This document shows, piece by piece, positions 44,881-53,479 of a stretch of 58,708 bases of DNA. The notes under the pieces are model-generated. The model was given only the letters and a program-made list of their open reading frames with translations, was not told where the DNA came from and made no database searches. How positions within the stretch are numbered: position 1 is the first letter of the stretch; each line of letters opens with the position of its first letter. The stretch is from Actinomadura roseirufa (lineage in GTDB: Bacteria > Actinomycetota > Actinomycetes > Streptosporangiales > Streptosporangiaceae): contig NZ_CAACVB010000022.1 in the NCBI RefSeq assembly GCF_900659635.1, positions 1 to 58,708 on the forward strand, read 5' to 3'. Both the position numbers and the translations under genes were made by a program.

Positions 44881-44916
44881 GGCCCCGGGACCGCCCGCCG
44901 AGCGGTTCCCGGGGCC
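44881..44916. terminator. Hairpin between convergent genes
   Basis: GGCCCCGGGACCG (44881-44893) pairs with CGGTTCCCGGGGCC (44903-44916) with a single bulge. It lies between the exporter stop (44856) and the antiporter stop (44945). Confidence 0.65.
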
Positions 44917-44944
44917 CTTCCGCGTGCGGCGCGGGGCGTGCGGG

Positions 44945-46267
44945 TCAGGCCGGCGCGAGCGCCTCCTCCTCGTCGGCCGTCTTCTGACGCTGGTCCGCCT
45001 CCAGGCGCTGCGGCAGCGCCCACAGGTAGAGCGGCAGCGCCGCCGCCGTGGTGATGACGGCGACCAGCACCAGCATCGAGAACACGCGCTGGTCGATCAT
45101 GCCCTGGGCCAGCCCGATGTTGATGAAGATGAGGATCATCAGCCCGCGGGCGTTCATTAACGCGCCCACCGCGTTGGACTCCCGCCAGCCGAAGCCGATC
45201 GAGCGCATGGCGAGCGAGCATCCGGCGAACTTGCCGATGAACCCGGCGGTGAGGATCGCCGCGAACGCCAGCAGCGTCATGCCGCCGCCGAGGCCGTCCA
45301 GCTTGGTGTTGAGCCCGGAGAAGGTGAAGAAGATCGGCAACAGGAGGGTGGACACCACGTCCATCATCCGGCCGTGCACCAGCCTGCGGAACTCGGGGTC
45401 CCGCGGCATGGACAGGCCCGCGATGAAGCCGCCGAAGACCGAGTAGATCCCGATCCAGTCGGTGAGCCAGCCCGCGACCACCGGCACCAGCACGATCACG
45501 TACATCGCGCCGGGCGTGACCTCCCCGGCCCGCAGCACGTGCCGGCCGAAGATCCGCAGGCCCCGGGACACGACGGTCAGCATCGCGACGACGAACAGGA
45601 CCGCCAGCGCGATCGTGCGGACGGCGTCGCCGGGGCCGGCGTCGTTGTGGATCGCGGTCAGGACGGCCAGCAGGCACCAGGCCACCGCGTCGTCGATCCC
45701 GCCCGCCAGGAGCGTCAGCCTGCCGATCGGCGAGTTCTCCAGCCCGCGCTCGTAGAGGATGCGCGCCAGCATCGGGAACGCGGTGATCGACAGGGCGCCG
45801 CCCAGGTAGGTGGCGAAGAACCACCGGTCGACGCCGTCGCCCGACAGGGTGCCGTAGAACAGGTAGCCGGTGGCGCCGCCGAGCAGCAGCGCGGGCAGGA
45901 TGCCCGAGATCGACAGCAGTGCCGGCCGGCTCGGCGGCTGCTTGGGCCCCGAGCCGCCGTGGTCCATGCCGGCGCCGACGAGGAACATGTACAGCGTGAG
46001 GCCGAGGGTGCTCAGGACGTAGAGGATCGGCTTCACCTCGGGCGGGAAGACCTTCGCCTGCGCGTCCGGGAACAGCCATCCGAACAGGGTCGGGCCGAGC
46101 AGGACGCCCGCGACCATCTCGCCGAGCACGCGCGGCTGCCAGAGCCGGAGGGCCAGGCGCCCGCACAGGCCCGAGACGATCAGGATGACGACGATCGCCG
46201 GCAGGACTTTCAGGGTCAGCGCCAGGTTCTTGTCCGTTGTTGCCGTGGCCAGGATGTGATCGTGCAT
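44945..46267 (-). CDS. Cation:proton antiporter (CPA2 family)
   Basis: 440 residues with about 12 membrane segments. Starts at MHDHILATATTDKNLALTLKVLPAIVVILI. Conserved regions: VLGEMVAGVLLGPTLFGW and the ion-binding region LLAGGIDDAVAW with two adjacent Asp residues, plus ALMNARGLMILI near the C-terminus. Na+/H+ or K+/H+ antiport. Such antiporters occur in several aromatic polyketide clusters; they may balance ion fluxes or move charged product. Divergent from the SDR gene at 46493, with SARP-type heptamers between them. Confidence 0.9.
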   Translation of the reverse strand: MHDHILATATTDKNLALTLKVLPAIVVILIVSGLCGRLALRLWQPRVLGEMVAGVLLGPTLFGWLFPDAQAKVFPPEVKPILYVLSTLGLTLYMFLVGAGMDHGGSGPKQPPSRPALLSISGILPALLLGGATGYLFYGTLSGDGVDRWFFATYLGGALSITAFPMLARILYERGLENSPIGRLTLLAGGIDDAVAWCLLAVLTAIHNDAGPGDAVRTIALAVLFVVAMLTVVSRGLRIFGRHVLRAGEVTPGAMYVIVLVPVVAGWLTDWIGIYSVFGGFIAGLSMPRDPEFRRLVHGRMMDVVSTLLLPIFFTFSGLNTKLDGLGGGMTLLAFAAILTAGFIGKFAGCSLAMRSIGFGWRESNAVGALMNARGLMILIFINIGLAQGMIDQRVFSMLVLVAVITTAAALPLYLWALPQRLEADQRQKTADEEEALAPA

Positions 46268-46346
46268 CGGGCCTCCGTGGGGTGAGCCGGGGACGCGGTA
46301 CGTCCGCGCTCCGTCCGGTCGTGGGCCCGAGGTTCGAAGCGGCTGG

Positions 46347-46375
46347 TCGAGGTCCGCTCGTGGCCGGTTCGCGGT
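46347..46375. promoter_or_regulatory. Candidate SARP heptamers, antiporter/SDR divergent region (1)
   Basis: TCGAGGT at 46347, TCGTGGC at 46358 and TCGCGGT at 46369, each 11 bp apart, 80 bp or more from the antiporter start. Confidence 0.4.
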
Positions 46376-46414
46376 CCGGGACGGGCCGCCGTTACGGGCG
46401 CCCCCAACCGATGT

Positions 46415-46432
46415 TCCAGCGGCGGTCGAGGC
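46415..46432 (+). promoter_or_regulatory. Candidate SARP heptamers, antiporter/SDR divergent region (2)
   Basis: TCCAGCG at 46415 and TCGAGGC at 46426, 11 bp apart, ending 60 bp before the SDR start at 46493. Confidence 0.5.
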
Positions 46433-46492
46433 GTCCTGGCGAGGATGCGGGCACCGTGCGCGCCGCGCGCGGTGACGGAAAGGGGCGTCCGG

Positions 46493-47194
46493 ATGAACGA
46501 CCAGAACGCGGCCGCGCGGCCGCGCACCGCCCTGATCACCGGGGCCAACCGGGGCATCGGCCGGGCGGTCGCCGCCGAACTGTACCGGCGCGGGCTGCGG
46601 GTGCTGGTGACGGCGCGGGACTCCCACCTCGCGCGGGAGACGGCCGCGGCGATCGGCCCCGGCGCCGAGGGGTACGCGCTAGACGTCACCGACCCGTCCG
46701 GGCCGAAGCAGGTCGCGGCGGAGGCCGGCCCGGTCGACGTGCTGGTGTGCAACGCCGGGGTGCTGCTGGACGCGGGCACCGACCCGCTGACCGTCCCGAT
46801 GGACCTGGTGGACCAGACGCTCCAGGTGAACCTGCTCGGGACGTGGCGGGTCGCGCAGGCGTTCGTGCCGGGCATGACCGAGCGCGGCTGGGGCCGGGTC
46901 GTGATCGTCTCCAGCGGCACCACCGCGGAGTTCGGCGGCCGGCTGTTCCCCAAGACCCCGGGCTACTCCATCTCCAAGAGCGCGCTCAACGGCCTCACCT
47001 CGATGCTGGCCGCGCAGACCGCCGGGACGGGGGTGCTGGTGAACGCGGTGAACCCGGGACGGATCCGGACCCGGATGATGCCGACGCAGCAGCGCACGCC
47101 GGACGAGGTGGCCCCGTTCGTCGCCGACGCCGCGACGCTCCCCGACGACGCACCGACCGGAGGATTCCTCACCGAGCAGCGCGGCCGGGGCTGA
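46493..47194 (+). CDS. Short-chain dehydrogenase
   Basis: 233 residues. TGANRGIGRAVAAELYRRG, LVCNAGVLL (Asn-Ala-Gly kept), VIVSSGTTAEFGG and YSISKSALN (Tyr/Lys intact). The C-terminal part differs from the FabG type: PTGGFLTEQRGRG, similar to carbonyl reductases. ATG 46493. It begins a two-gene operon with the next SDR. Substrate unknown; the many SDRs of the cluster must divide several ketone positions between them. Confidence 0.87.
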   Translation: MNDQNAAARPRTALITGANRGIGRAVAAELYRRGLRVLVTARDSHLARETAAAIGPGAEGYALDVTDPSGPKQVAAEAGPVDVLVCNAGVLLDAGTDPLTVPMDLVDQTLQVNLLGTWRVAQAFVPGMTERGWGRVVIVSSGTTAEFGGRLFPKTPGYSISKSALNGLTSMLAAQTAGTGVLVNAVNPGRIRTRMMPTQQRTPDEVAPFVADAATLPDDAPTGGFLTEQRGRG

Positions 47195-47222
47195 CCCCGG
47201 CGGCGCGGGAACAGGAGACCGC

Positions 47223-47987
47223 ATGGAACTGGAACTGTCCGGCAAGAAGGCCGTGGTCACCGGCGCGGGCGCGGGGATCGGGCTGGCCGTGGCCGAGGCG
47301 CTCACCGCGGCGGGGGCGCAGGTGTTCGGCGGTGCCCGCACCGTCGGCCCGGAGCTGCGCGCCGCCGCCAAGCACACGCTGGAGATCGACCTCGCCACGC
47401 CGGACGGGCCGGCCCGGCTGGTCGCCGCCGCGCTCGCGGAGTTCGGCGAGATCGACCTCCTGGTCAACAACGTCGGCGGCGGCGTCAGCTGGGCGGCGAG
47501 CTTCCTCGACATCGACGACGACGTGTGGCGGCGCTCCTTCGAGCTCAACCTGTTCACGACGGTGCGGGCGTGCCGGGCGGCGCTGCCGAGCCTCGTCGCG
47601 CGCCGGGGCGCCATCGTCAACATCGGGTCGGCGAACGGGCGGCTGGCCGACCCGCAGCTCGCGCACTACTCGGCGGCCAAGGCGGCGCTGACCAACCTCG
47701 GCAAGGCGCTGTCGGCGGAGTTCGCGCCGAAGGGCGTGCGGATCAACACGATCTCGCCGGGGCCGGTGCGCACCCGGATCTGGACGAGGCCGGCGCTGGC
47801 GAAGCAGGCCGGGATGACGCCGGAGGAGTTCGTCGACTCGGTGCCCGCCAAGGTCGGGCTGGCCACCGGCGCGATGGTGGAGCCCACGGAGATCGCGGCG
47901 CTGGTGGTGCTGCTGGCGTCCGGCCGGATCCCGAGCGTGACCGGCGCGGACCTGTCCATCGACGCCGGGCTCCTCAAGGTCGTCTGA
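47223..47987 (+). CDS. Short-chain dehydrogenase
   Basis: 254 residues. VTGAGAGIGLAVAEAL, DLLVNNVGGGVSW (NNVG instead of NNAG), NIGSANGRLAD, catalytic HYSAAKAAL, then ISPGPVRTRIW, ending LSIDAGLLKVV. Catalytic residues are intact. It is 28 bp downstream of the previous SDR and ends before a strong bidirectional terminator. Reductase or dehydrogenase step not assignable. Confidence 0.88.
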   Translation: MELELSGKKAVVTGAGAGIGLAVAEALTAAGAQVFGGARTVGPELRAAAKHTLEIDLATPDGPARLVAAALAEFGEIDLLVNNVGGGVSWAASFLDIDDDVWRRSFELNLFTTVRACRAALPSLVARRGAIVNIGSANGRLADPQLAHYSAAKAALTNLGKALSAEFAPKGVRINTISPGPVRTRIWTRPALAKQAGMTPEEFVDSVPAKVGLATGAMVEPTEIAALVVLLASGRIPSVTGADLSIDAGLLKVV

Positions 47988-48002
47988 CGGGGCGCGGAGA
48001 CG

Positions 48003-48040
48003 GAGAACGCCCCCGGCCCGAAAGGGCCGGGGGCGTTCTC
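48003..48040. terminator. Bidirectional terminator with GAAA tetraloop
   Basis: Perfect 17-bp stem (48003-48019 with 48024-48040) closed by GAAA, 15 bp after the SDR stop and 36 bp before the end of the convergent luciferase-like gene. Confidence 0.9.
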
Positions 48041-48075
48041 GGCGTTCCGAGGTGCCGTGCGTCAGGGACGCCGGG

Positions 48076-48933
48076 TCACAGCCCGACGGTGCGGGCGATC
48101 AGGTCCGCCTGGGAGGGCTCCTGGACGCAGGGGAAGAGGATCAGCTCGTCGCAGCCCACCTCGCGGTAGCCGTCGACGAACTCGCGGAGCCGGCCCTCGT
48201 CGGTGATGACGGCCTTCACCGCCATCTCGGCCTTCCAGCCGATGAAGGCGTAGTAGTCGGCCAGGTATCCCGCGGCGCGCTCGGCGGCCCCCGGCCCGAG
48301 CGCCACGTAGGCGATGGCGACCAGCCGCGGCTCGCCGGAGCGGCCCGCCGCGGTCCACGCCTTGCGGGCGCGGGCGGCCAGGTCGCCGTACGCGGCGGCC
48401 GAGCTGCCGCCGGCGATCCAGCCGTCGCCATGGGCGGCGGCCCGCTCCATCGCCGCGTCGGTGTGCCCGCCGACCAGCAGCGGCGGGCGGCCGCCGATGG
48501 GACGCGGGCCGGGCACCGGCCCCTCCGCCGTCCCGTCGAAGAACCCGCGCAACTCGCCGAGCAGGGCGTCGAGCCGGCGGCCCCGTCCCGCGTAGGGGAC
48601 GCCGTTGGCCTCGAAGTCGTCGGCCCGCCCGCCGGCGGCGACCCCGATCGTCAGCCGCCCGCCCGACAGCCGGTCGAGGCTGCCGAGCTGCTTGACCAGC
48701 AGCGCCCGGTCGCCCCGGTAGGCGGCGATGAGGATGGTGGTGGCCAGCCGGATCCGGCTCGTCGCGCCGGCGGCGGCGGCGAGCGCGGTCAGCGGCTCGT
48801 AGCCGTCGTACACCAGCCGGTCCAGGGTGCCCAGCGAGGAGAACCCGAGGTCCTCGGCGCGCCGCGCCCAGGCGAGCAGCTCGCCGCCCGGCGTGCCGGG
48901 GATCCAGGTCGGGAGCCCGATGCCGAAATCCAT
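48076..48933 (-). CDS. LLM-class (F420-type) oxidoreductase
   Basis: 285 residues. Luciferase-like monooxygenase fold: GIGLPTWIPGTPGGELLAWARRAEDLGFSSLGTLD, LATTILIAAYRGDRALLVKQLGSLDRLSGGRLTIGVAAGG, then RPPLLVGGHTDAAMERAA. This subgroup in actinomycetes commonly uses F420, although FMN use is possible (a flavin reductase is encoded at 37965). Its ATG overlaps the stop of the SDR gene upstream (TGATG), so both act together. Likely reduces or oxidises an intermediate; not assignable further. Confidence 0.88.
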   Translation of the reverse strand: MDFGIGLPTWIPGTPGGELLAWARRAEDLGFSSLGTLDRLVYDGYEPLTALAAAAGATSRIRLATTILIAAYRGDRALLVKQLGSLDRLSGGRLTIGVAAGGRADDFEANGVPYAGRGRRLDALLGELRGFFDGTAEGPVPGPRPIGGRPPLLVGGHTDAAMERAAAHGDGWIAGGSSAAAYGDLAARARKAWTAAGRSGEPRLVAIAYVALGPGAAERAAGYLADYYAFIGWKAEMAVKAVITDEGRLREFVDGYREVGCDELILFPCVQEPSQADLIARTVGL

Positions 48934-49670
48934 CAGATGCCGCCGTCGACGTTGATGGTGGCGCCGGTGATGTACTTGGCGGCGTCGCTGGCGAGGAACA
49001 GCACCGCGGCGGCCACGTCCTCGTTCGCGCCGAGGGCGCCGAGCGCGGTCATGCCGCGGATGATGTCGGCGACCGGCGGCGGCGGGCCGCCGCCCGGCTC
49101 GGTCACGATCACGCCGGGCGCGACGATGTTGACCCGGATGCCGCGCTTGCCGACCTCCTTGGCCAGCGAGCGGGTCAGCCCGGTCAGCGCCGTCTTGGAC
49201 GCCCCGTAGTGCGCGCTCTCCGGTCGGCCCCGGTATCCGGCGACCGCGCCGATGCTGATGATGGAGCCTCGGTCCGACAGCAGCGGCAGCGCGGCCTGGA
49301 TCACCGAGAAGCTGCTGGTCAGGTTGACTTCGAGGACACGGGTGAACTCCTGCGCGGTCAGCTCGGGCAGCGGCGAGCGGGCGTCGACGCCCACGTTGTT
49401 CACCACCACGTCGAGACCGCCGAGCGCCTCGCGGCACGCCGCGGCGAGCGCCGCGACCTGCTCGCCGTCGGTCACGTCGGCCTGGACCACGCGGTGGTCC
49501 TCGCCGAGCGCCTTCAGCTCGCGGGCCAGGCTCGCCGCGTCCTCGCCCGGCGTCCGGTGGCAGGCCACGACGCGGGCCCCGGACCGGGCGAACGAGAGCA
49601 CGGTCTCCCGGCCGATCCCGCGGGTGCCGCCGGTGACCAGGACGCGTTTGCCGGCCAGTCCAAGATCCAC
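48933..49670 (-). CDS. Short-chain dehydrogenase/ketoreductase
   Basis: 245 residues. [54 protein letters not shown], catalytic AHYGASKTALTG, end ATINVDGGI. It is closely related to the SDR half of the fusion at 18497 and to the SDR at 23888, so the three form a duplicated ketoreductase set. GTG 49670 follows GGGAGGAAACC. A GPPPP insert is near the substrate loop. Coupled to the luciferase-like gene. Confidence 0.9.
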   Translation of the reverse strand: MDLGLAGKRVLVTGGTRGIGRETVLSFARSGARVVACHRTPGEDAASLARELKALGEDHRVVQADVTDGEQVAALAAACREALGGLDVVVNNVGVDARSPLPELTAQEFTRVLEVNLTSSFSVIQAALPLLSDRGSIISIGAVAGYRGRPESAHYGASKTALTGLTRSLAKEVGKRGIRVNIVAPGVIVTEPGGGPPPPVADIIRGMTALGALGANEDVAAAVLFLASDAAKYITGATINVDGGI

Positions 49671-49747
49671 GGTTTCCTCCCTCGACGACGTCGCCGCCGA
49701 CGATTCCGCCGCCCGCTCGCGGCGGGCTGGAGCCTCGCTCGGCGCGC

Positions 49748-49765
49748 TCGATCCGGTCGCGAGCC
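49748..49765 (+). promoter_or_regulatory. Candidate SARP heptamers, ketoreductase operon
   Basis: TCGATCC at 49748 and GCGAGCC at 49759, 11 bp apart, in the region between divergent SDR genes; 91 bp before the rightward start at 49857. Confidence 0.45.
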
Positions 49766-49856
49766 GTCCCCGCCGCCCCGCTGCGAGCCTGGTCGCCTGC
49801 GGCCCCGCGGCGCGCAGGACGCGGCGGCGCAGGACACAGAGCTGGGAGGCTCCGCC

Positions 49857-50600
49857 ATGACGAAATCCCGCAAGGTCGCGTTGGTGAGCGGCGGCTCGCG
49901 CGGCATCGGCCGCGCGGTCGTGCTGAAGCTGGCCGAGGACGGGTTCGACGTCGGGTTCTGCTACCACAGCGACGAGCCGGCCGCGGCGCGGGTGGCCGAG
50001 GAGGCGCGGGCGTTCGGCGGCCGGGCCCTGCCGGTGCGCGCGGACGTGTCCAAGGGCGAGGAGATGCGCGCCTGGGTCGGCCGCGCCGAGGAGGTGCTCG
50101 GGCCCATCGAGGTGGTGGTGACCTCGGCCGGGATCACCCGGGACGGGCCGCTGGTGCTCACCGACGAGGCCGACTGGAACGACGTGCTGCACACCAACCT
50201 CGGCGGCGTCTTCCACCTGTGCCGGGCCGCGGTGTTCGGCATGATGAAGCGCCGCTCGGGCTGCGTCGTCACCCTGTCGTCGGTGTCGGGCATCTACGGC
50301 AACGCCGCGCAGACGGGGTACTCGGCGTCCAAGGCGGGGATCATCGGCTTCACCCGCGCGCTGGCCAAGGAGGTCGGCGGACGCGGCGTGCGCGCCAACG
50401 TGGTCGCGCCGGGCCTCATCGACACCGACATGGCGGCCGAGCTCGACGCGGACGCGCGGCGGCGGCTCCAGGACTCGACGGCGCTGGGCCGGCTCGGCCG
50501 GCCCGGCGAGGTGGCCGAGCTGGTGGCGTTCCTGGCCTCCGACCGGGCCGGATACATCACCGGAAGCGTGCTGGAGATCCACGGCGGCATCGCGCTGTGA
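49857..50600 (+). CDS. Polyketide ketoreductase (ActIII/FabG-like)
   Basis: 247 residues, all FabG features: VALVSGGSRGIGRAVVLKLAEDGFDV, VVVTSAGITRDGPL (SAG for NAG), LSSVSGIYGNAAQTGYSASKAG with catalytic Tyr and Lys, ARANVVAPGLIDTDMAA, ending LEIHGGIAL. Among the SDRs here it is the one most like typical type II ketoreductases working on the ACP-bound chain. It is followed 88 bp later by the TcmI-like cyclase gene. Which carbonyl it reduces cannot be told from the sequence. Confidence 0.9.
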   Translation: MTKSRKVALVSGGSRGIGRAVVLKLAEDGFDVGFCYHSDEPAAARVAEEARAFGGRALPVRADVSKGEEMRAWVGRAEEVLGPIEVVVTSAGITRDGPLVLTDEADWNDVLHTNLGGVFHLCRAAVFGMMKRRSGCVVTLSSVSGIYGNAAQTGYSASKAGIIGFTRALAKEVGGRGVRANVVAPGLIDTDMAAELDADARRRLQDSTALGRLGRPGEVAELVAFLASDRAGYITGSVLEIHGGIAL

Positions 50601-50618
50601 ACGGCCCGGCGGCGCGGC

Positions 50619-50636
50619 TCGACCCGGTTTCGACCA
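50619..50636 (+). promoter_or_regulatory. Candidate SARP heptamers, TcmI-like cyclase operon
   Basis: TCGACCC at 50619 and TCGACCA at 50630 are 11 bp apart, ending 53 bp before the cyclase start. A GTGAC-GGC-GTCAC palindrome lies at 50660-50672. Confidence 0.5.
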
Positions 50637-50688
50637 GGACCGGAGGCGCGGCCCGGAGAGTGACGGCGTCACTTGAGAGGAGGCCGGG

Positions 50689-51015
50689 GTGCACCGGACA
50701 CTGATCGTCGCTCGCATGAAGCCGGCCGAGGCGGACAACGTGGCGCAGATCTTCGCCGATTCTGACGCCAGCGACCTGCCCCGGATGATCGGCGTGTCAC
50801 GCCGCACGCTGTTCCGTTTCCACGACCTGTACTTCCATCTGGTGGAGGCGGACGAGGACATCACGCCGAACCTGTACAAAGCGCGCAGCCACCCGCTCTA
50901 CGGCGAGATCAACGAACGGCTGTCGCACCACATCCGGCCGTACGACCCGAACTGGAAGGAACCCAAGGACGCGATGGCCGACCCCTTCTATGTCTGGGAC
51001 GCCAAGGGTGAGTGA
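50689..51015 (+). CDS. Polyketide cyclase, TcmI family
   Basis: 108 residues, exactly the TcmI size. RTLIVARMKPAEADNVAQIFADSDASDLPRMIGVSRRTLFRFHDLYFHLVEAD (residues 3-55) and the C-terminal RPYDPNWKEPKDAMADPFYVW match the type II cyclase family (PF04673), which closes later rings in tetracenomycin, pentangular and spore-pigment pathways. GTG start preceded by GAGAGGAGG. Separated by 1 bp from the FAD monooxygenase gene. Confidence 0.94.
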   Translation: MHRTLIVARMKPAEADNVAQIFADSDASDLPRMIGVSRRTLFRFHDLYFHLVEADEDITPNLYKARSHPLYGEINERLSHHIRPYDPNWKEPKDAMADPFYVWDAKGE

Positions 51016-51016
51016 C

Positions 51017-52645
51017 GTGAGCGAATTCGACGACGAAGTCCCGGTGCTGATCGTCGGCGCCGGGCCGGTGGGACTGTCCGCCGCCTCCTTCCTCGGCCGC
51101 TACGGCGTGCGGGTGCTGCTCGTGGAGAAGCGGGCCGACACCTCCGTGCTGCCGCGCGCCCCGGGCCTGCAGGCCCGCACCATGGAGATCTTCCGGGCCG
51201 CGGGGATGGGCAAGGAGGTGCGCGCGCTGGAGATCGGCGACTCGCACCCGTTCTTCGAGGGCGGCATCCTGCGGGTCAACACCTACGCCGAGATCGCCGA
51301 CGCCGAGGTCGTGGAGGCCCCGTCGCTGGACGGCCCGGACATCAGCCCCGAGCGGGTGATGGGCTGCGGCCAGGACCGCTACGAGGTCGTCCTCGCCGAC
51401 AAGGCCCGCGAGTTCGGCGCCGAGCTGCGGTTCGGCACCAAGCTGCTGTCGGTCGAGCAGGACGCGGACGGCGTCACCGCCCGCATCGAGAACCGGGAGA
51501 CCGGCGAGGTCCGCACGGTCCGCGCGGGCTACCTGATCGGCGCGGACGGCGCGAGCAGCACGGTCCGCAAGGCGCTCGGCGTCGAGCGGTCCGGCCGCGG
51601 CACGGTGTTCAACGCGCTCAGCATCTACTTCCGGGCGCCCGAGCTGGAGGCGGTGCTGGCCGACCGGCCCTTCATCCTCTGCTACGCCACGGCGGGCGGG
51701 GAGATGACCGGCCTGTCCCGGCTGCACGGCTGCGACCCCTGGCTGGCCGCGCCCGTGTACCACCCGGAGAAGGGGGAGTCCCCCGACGACTTCACCGACG
51801 AGCGCTGCGTCGAGATCGTCCGGACCGCGTCCGGGATCCCCGGCATGGACGTCGAGATCATGAACAAGGTGCCGTGGGAGGGCGCGCAGCTCGTCGCCGA
51901 GCGGTTCCGCGTCGACCGGGTGTTCCTGGCCGGCGACGCCGCGCACGTGCACCCGCCGGCCGGCGGGTTCGGCGCCAACACCGGCATCCACGACGCGCAC
52001 AACCTGGCGTGGAAGCTCGCGGCCCGGCTCGCGGGCTGGGGCGGCGAGGACCTGCTGGACACCTACCACGACGAGCGGCACGCGGTCGGCAGCGCGATGG
52101 CCGAGCAGGCGATGGTCCGCAACCGCATCCGGCACGGCTACGCCGACGACGAGGTCCGCCGCCAGATGGTGGACGACATCGTCATCACGCTCGGGTACCG
52201 CTACACCTCCCAGGCGGTGGCGCGGCCGGAGCCGGCGCCGGTGCTCACCGCGCCGCTGACGCTGGACGGCTCGCCGGGCACCCGGGCGCCGCACCTGTGG
52301 CTGGAGCGCGACGGGAACCGGATCTCCACGGTCGACCTGTTCTGGGACTCGTTCGTGCTGCTCACCGGCCCGGACGGCGGCGCGTGGCACGAGGCGGCGT
52401 CCCGGCTGGCCGGGCGCACCAAGGTGCCGCTGAAGGCGGTGCGCATCGGCGCGGGCGGCGACTACACCGCGGTGGAGGCCGACTGGGCCGCCGCCTACGG
52501 GGTGTCGCCGCGCGGGGCGGTGCTCGTCCGGCCGGACGCGTTCGTCGCCTGGCGGAGCACCGACGCCCTGCCCGAACCGGAACTGGTCCTCGCCGACGTG
52601 CTCGGCCGGACGGCCGGCGCCGGCGTGGCGGCCGCGGCGCGCTGA
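51017..52645 (+). CDS. FAD-dependent aromatic hydroxylase/Baeyer-Villiger-type monooxygenase
   Basis: 542 residues with the three-part plan of polyketide hydroxylases (PHBH-like N-half plus thioredoxin-like C-half). Motifs: LIVGAGPVGLSAASFLGRYG, YLIGADGASSTVRKALG, VFLAGDAAHVHPPAGGFGANTGIHDAHNLAWKLA (given in parts). C-terminus ends GAVLVRPDAFVAWRSTDA, as in RdmE, PgaE and MtmOIV-type enzymes. It hydroxylates or cleaves aromatic rings with NADPH and O2. In xanthone-type clusters enzymes of this class build the xanthone ring. Start GTG 51017; GTG 51008 is possible. Confidence 0.92.
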   Translation: MSEFDDEVPVLIVGAGPVGLSAASFLGRYGVRVLLVEKRADTSVLPRAPGLQARTMEIFRAAGMGKEVRALEIGDSHPFFEGGILRVNTYAEIADAEVVEAPSLDGPDISPERVMGCGQDRYEVVLADKAREFGAELRFGTKLLSVEQDADGVTARIENRETGEVRTVRAGYLIGADGASSTVRKALGVERSGRGTVFNALSIYFRAPELEAVLADRPFILCYATAGGEMTGLSRLHGCDPWLAAPVYHPEKGESPDDFTDERCVEIVRTASGIPGMDVEIMNKVPWEGAQLVAERFRVDRVFLAGDAAHVHPPAGGFGANTGIHDAHNLAWKLAARLAGWGGEDLLDTYHDERHAVGSAMAEQAMVRNRIRHGYADDEVRRQMVDDIVITLGYRYTSQAVARPEPAPVLTAPLTLDGSPGTRAPHLWLERDGNRISTVDLFWDSFVLLTGPDGGAWHEAASRLAGRTKVPLKAVRIGAGGDYTAVEADWAAAYGVSPRGAVLVRPDAFVAWRSTDALPEPELVLADVLGRTAGAGVAAAAR

Positions 52646-52653
52646 GGGAGCCG

Positions 52654-53334
52654 ATGATGCGTGCGGAGCTGTCGGCGATCGCCGGCCCGGTGGTGTCCCG
52701 GATCACCGAGCACCCCTTCTGGGCCGGCCTGCGCCGCGGGACGCTGCCTCCGGCGGCGCTGTGGTACTTCGCGGAGCAGGACGCGCACCACGTCGTGCCC
52801 GCCTACGCGCGGGCGCTGGCGGGGTGCGCGGCGATCGCCGGCGGCGACCGGCACGGAGATCGGCACGGCGCGCTGCTCGCCTCGGCGGCCAGCGCGACCT
52901 TCGGCTCGCTGCCCCGGCTGGACGGCGAGCTGGGCAAGCTCGCGGCGGCGCTCGGACGCGATCCGGGCGCCGCCGCCCCGCCCGGCCCCGGCATCCACGC
53001 CTACACGTCCTTCATGCTCGCGGCGCCCGCGAGCCCGTTCCCGGCGGCGATCGGCGGGCTGCTGCCGATGACCTGGTTCCACCTCCTGGTCTCGGCCGAC
53101 CTCCGGGAGCGCCACGACCCGTCCTCGCGGTACGCGGACTGGATCGCGCAGTACCTGCCCGAAGGCGACTACCTGCAGGAATACGTCGACGGCTACCTCG
53201 ACATGATCGACGAGGTGGCGGCCGGCGGCAGCGACCGCGATCGGGCGCTGCTGGCCGGCCGGTTCCGGGCCGGTGCCCGGCTGGAGTGGGAATTCGCCGA
53301 CTCCGCCTGGCGCCGCCGGGAATGGCCGGTTTAG
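52654..53334 (+). CDS. TenA/PqqC-like (haem-oxygenase-fold) protein
   Basis: 226 residues. RITEHPFWAGLRRGTLPPAALWYFAEQDAHHVVPAYARAL near the N-terminus and DYLQEYVDGYLDMIDE near the C-terminus match the TenA/THI-4/PqqC helical family. Members include thiaminase II and, more recently recognised, di-iron oxidases in natural-product pathways. The pattern Y-F...D.HH..AYARAL and E..Y.D....E differs from thiamine-pathway TenA, and there are no thiamine genes nearby, so a pathway-specific oxidase or cyclase is more plausible. ATG pair at 52654/52657. Confidence 0.78.
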   Translation: MMRAELSAIAGPVVSRITEHPFWAGLRRGTLPPAALWYFAEQDAHHVVPAYARALAGCAAIAGGDRHGDRHGALLASAASATFGSLPRLDGELGKLAAALGRDPGAAAPPGPGIHAYTSFMLAAPASPFPAAIGGLLPMTWFHLLVSADLRERHDPSSRYADWIAQYLPEGDYLQEYVDGYLDMIDEVAAGGSDRDRALLAGRFRAGARLEWEFADSAWRRREWPV

Positions 53335-53357
53335 GACGGTCACCCATATCTCCGGTT

Positions 53358-53375
53358 TCGAGCGAACCTCGAGCC
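53358..53375 (+). promoter_or_regulatory. Candidate SARP heptamers, beta-helix gene
   Basis: TCGAGCG at 53358 and TCGAGCC at 53369: near-identical heptamers exactly 11 bp apart (TCGAGCG-AACC-TCGAGCC), 105 bp before the start at 53480. The cleanest pair in the window. Confidence 0.65.
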
Positions 53376-53479
53376 GGCGGCCCCACACTCGTGCGGTCAA
53401 CGATCCCAAGTCCGGCGCGGTCCCGCGGCCCCCCTCGCAAGGAGACCGGCGCCGGATTTCTCACATGCGCGGAGAAAAG

